Shown here in pieces: positions 60,778-64,000 of a stretch of DNA of 64,000 nucleotides. Location: positions 4,214,001 to 4,278,000 of the forward strand of contig JANUWF010002200.1 in NCBI GenBank assembly GCA_026120185.1, read 5' to 3'. The notes under the pieces are model-generated. The model did no database searches. It had not been told where the DNA came from and worked only from the letters and a program-made list of their open reading frames with translations. The translations under genes and the position numbers were made by a program. Within the stretch, counting starts at the first letter, position 1; the number at the start of each line of letters is the position of its first letter. This DNA comes from Voacanga thouarsii. Taxonomy: Eukaryota; Streptophyta; Magnoliopsida; Gentianales; Apocynaceae.

Positions 60778-63208
60778 ACCTAATGTGGTGAGAGCACACG
60801 CGGACGGCGAGGTTTAATCTTTCGCCTTGGTCTCCTACCACCCGCTGGCTCATTGCCATCTGGAGGCTGTTGTGGAGCTGGCACGGGATCTGACCACTGG
60901 GGTGAGACTGGCACGGGATCTGGTAGCTGGTCTACTGTTGGCACAAGAGTTGGCTTGGGTTCAGAAATCTGGACTGTTGCTGGTGCGCCGAGTCTGCGTC
61001 GCTGGCGACATACTATACCATGAAAGAGACGTACTGGAAGCTCCTTAATATGAGAAGTGTCTGTCCCCTTGTCTTGGAAAGATGGGCCCGCATCCCCGTG
61101 ATTGAACACGCCCGCTGTGGTACGAGGAGAGTGAACGGGAACGACAACGAAGTCATGACCAAGCAGATCATCTGGTACAATATCAGTGTGAAAATCATCC
61201 TTTCGGGTGCTGAAATCATCTGTCCCAATCTCGAATTACGTACCATCTCCCGTCTCCTCTTGAACCTCCGGCTCCTGGTGCTCCTCTGGATCGGGATCGT
61301 GAGGTGGAGAATGCGCTCGAACTCGGGGCTTCCTGCCCCCACGCCTTAGTCCTGGGTGCATACGTCCATCAACAGGATCCCGTGACCTCGACGTAGGCTA
61401 CGTTACTGGGAAGGTCGGCGTGCCTGAATTGACCAGTATTAGTCCAGCATACCACTCGTGATTCTGATGACTAGCTACAAGTCCTCGGGCGCACATATCT
61501 CGAATATCAATAAATGCTCTTCGGGACACCGAGTCGGCACTATGAATGTGGCGTTCAGCCACTGTCATACATCGTCCCATAATATCAGCCTGAAATCATC
61601 ATTCGAAAAATTTTGCGAATAATTAAAGGAATTATCAAATTATTAACTCGTGTAACATTACCAAATGAATTACATACCATGACAACTGTACTAGACCCGG
61701 TAGGATGATACCCCGAGATCAAAGATGTGCGAGTGGTGGGGTTCCCGATGCGTAGACGGGTACGGTCCCTATACCATTACATGTAATCCACTGCGACCGA
61801 AACACCCATCGTAGTGGTCTGGACACAGTCTACTCGAGTAGCCCACATTTGAAGATACGACGCATGATATATTCTGTAATCTCTAGAGGGATTGCTTCGC
61901 CTATCAACCAAGTGCAGGTCAATCCTCGTATTACAGTCTATCAAAATAGACTGAAGCATCCCAAACTGCCGCATCACTTGGTCTGGAAAATATAACTCGA
62001 CGACCTCCCAGCTAATCAACGCTGTGCGTGACCTTTAGATAGCGGGTCCCTCCAAACATATAGGGGGGAGAAGACTAACCAAATCAGTTTGATAAGGCCG
62101 CCAGACAAATTGTCACATCATTGTTCGGGATTGTTAGTGTCAAATAAATAAAGAATTCTAAATAAAGTATTTATATATACTCACATCCACGTCTGATAGG
62201 GCATCTAGTTGGGAGCGATATGTCACAAGAACATGTGTGGACGTCCGATAAAACTATACTGGAACATCCCATCGAGCACTGTAGGGTGCAAGGGGTGGGA
62301 GATCATCGAGAGGCATACTCTGCTCTGGCCGTACAACCCGAACATTCTCCCATGCCCATAGATACAACATAGTCACAAATGTGTTAGACTTGTAGCACAC
62401 ATGTTTATTAGATAAATATAAAATATAAAAAACATTTGAATTCGTACCTGGAGTAAGACCATCGGTCCACAAATCTCCTGTGCAGACCCAATAGAGCCTT
62501 GACATAGACATCTATACAGGAATGTTAGAATAGCACTACTCCAGCTGAGCGTCCCGCATGCCTCCAAATCCTCGAGGAGAGGTAGGTATCTCAAGTGGAT
62601 TAGGTTCCCCGACTTATCAGAGAGCAGTAGGCCCCCAATCAATAGGAAGATAAGGCAATGAGCACGCTGCAGGATGATGTCATCAGTCGCATCATTGGTC
62701 AAAGGAAAATCCAAGGCCTCCTCAATAGGACCCTTCCTAATCCTATTTCCCCGTATGTCCTCGGCTTGTGGCCTAATGCCAAGAAGTCTATCGCAAAGGT
62801 TAATCCAATCACCTTTACTGTAGTGATAAGGAGGTCCTATCACCGCATCCCCATCTACTCTAAGGCCCCATAATATCGCAACATCCTCCAGCGTCACTGT
62901 AGCCTCTCCTATAGGGAAATGAAATGTATGGGTCTCCTGACGCCATCGCTTTGCCAATGCGGTTACGAGAGCATGATCAACCTGGATGTGTCCAACTCGT
63001 TTGACTCCACCAAAACCAGCCCTATCCACTAACTCCACAACTCTACCGGAAAGGGGCGTATGCTCCCAAAATGCGAAATCGTATCGTCTATACACCAATG
63101 GAATTCACAAGTACGCTGATCACCAGACCATACCAGAGACGAACGATGACTCGACTGAAGAGATAGTAAACCATCGACGAGAGGACCCGGATGAATATCT
63201 ATGTGCAT
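60778..63208 (-). pseudogene. Plant mobile domain (PMD/MAIN-like) gene, degraded
   Basis: The minus strand starts MHIDIHPGPLVDGLLSLQ at 63208, with a frame change near 63,090. The PMD core follows in one open stretch to 62441: VYRRYDFAFWEHTPLSG, then TFHFPIGEATVTLEDVAILW and GLRVDGDAV. The main exon ends at a gt donor after GPMVLLQ. Further exons hold LYLWAWENVRVV, then W-to-stop changes (about 62,253 and 62,036), ISWEVVELYFPDQVMRQFG, and a basic proline-rich end (RRPRRKIKPRRP). Such PMD proteins exist both as cellular genes (MAIN, MAIL1, implicated in silencing and genome stability) and as transposon passengers. Its place next to the MULE on the same strand suggests a passenger. It is not functional. 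Confidence 0.8.
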
Positions 63209-64000
63209 GTGTCCATTGTACCTATTTAACTTAGGATGACATAATTAAACTATGATTGTTTCTATGCGCATTATAGACACTAAAAAAAATATGAAGTGTA
63301 ATGAGTATATAACAGCCAAAGCAATGGCTCGAATAGAGAACTATGTAGCTAAGGCTTAAATTCACCACGTTTACACTTAGACTGGTTAAATCCCCCCACA
63401 TTTATCATATCCTTTTTGTTTGCTTTTAGAATGCAAAATTCAAAATACTCTTTTTGGGTTTTTTGTTTGCACTTGGGTTGACTTTTTTTTTATTTTAATT
63501 TTACTGTTTTAGTTAGTGCTTGTTTTGACTAAAAAAAAAAAAAAAAATAGACCCAAAGCAAATGAATTTTATTTGTGAAACTTTAACAGTTTTATTATTC
63601 GCTTACATTTTTATTATTTTAAGTTATATTTATATTTATTTTATTTTTAATTATTATTTTTAAAAAATGGCTGCTTTATACTTCCAATCCAAATAAAAAC
63701 TTAAGAATTATCAAAATCGCCCCCCCCCCCCCCCCAAAAAAAAGAGAGAGAGGAAAATATAAAAATCATCTGCCACCCTCCAAGAAAGCTGTCTCACAGC
63801 TACTCAAGAGGTATCAAATCTATGATTCTCTATTTTTGCCTTATTTAGTTCCCAGCTAATAATTCCAGTACCTCTGATTTATCTCATTCAAAAAAGAGTC
63901 AATCTGAAGATAACTCTCCTAATTCTTCACAAGATCTCTGCATTACTTAAGTCATATTTGACATAAAGCATAAAACAAAAGTCTACATTTCTAACCTTAT
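63209..64000. other. Intergenic sequence with a poly-C/poly-A tract
   Basis: Sixteen Cs and eight As at 63720-63743 are followed by a GA run. The rest is AT-rich with no supported gene to the window end. Confidence 0.5.

Overview
This is about 64 kb of nuclear DNA from a flowering plant, most likely a dicot. It is AT-rich with intron-split genes, plant-specific protein families, copia LTR retrotransposons primed by initiator-Met tRNA, and CACTA, Mutator-like (MULE) and hAT DNA transposons. No bacterial, organellar, rRNA or CRISPR features were seen. The species cannot be named from the sequence alone.

Layout. 1-18 kb is a transposon graveyard: a possible SINE, a damaged copia element between two copies of one ~1.9 kb LTR in opposite orientation (1.6-8.4 kb), a LINE ORF1 relic, a small insertion with a 17-bp target duplication, a Ty3-type LTR with its polypurine tract (10.6-12.2 kb), and a copia-type LTR with primer site (15.1-17.4 kb) that carries a nested hAT MITE. 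18-45 kb is the gene island: a kinesin-14 (18.2-24.1 kb, +), an ANP/NPK1-type MAPKKK (34.0-41.2 kb, +) and TANGLED1 (43.4-44.9 kb, -). All three families act in cell division, mainly phragmoplast or division-plane control. Between the kinesin and the kinase lies a young copia composite (27.8-33.5 kb) with three LTRs and an inverted internal block. It carries an intact intron-containing RWP-RK (RKD-type) transcription factor gene.

45-64 kb is a nested transposon block on the minus strand. A Mutator-like transposase gene is split by an 11.3 kb CACTA element that has perfect ends and a GTT target duplication. Taking the CACTA and one GTT out on paper rejoins the transposase reading frame. The CACTA carries a TNP2-like gene that has lost its catalytic core and a TnpA/Ptta-like gene, between dense subterminal repeats. 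Beyond the MULE N-terminal half lies a degraded plant-mobile-domain (PMD) gene.

I worked out exon boundaries for the kinesin (13 coding exons, 805 aa), the MAPKKK (17 exons, about 657 aa, with one frame conflict near the end), TANGLED1 (4 exons, 361 aa) and the RKD gene (2 exons, 253 aa) by reading splice sites and family conservation. Family assignments rest on recognising conserved motifs; no database search was run.
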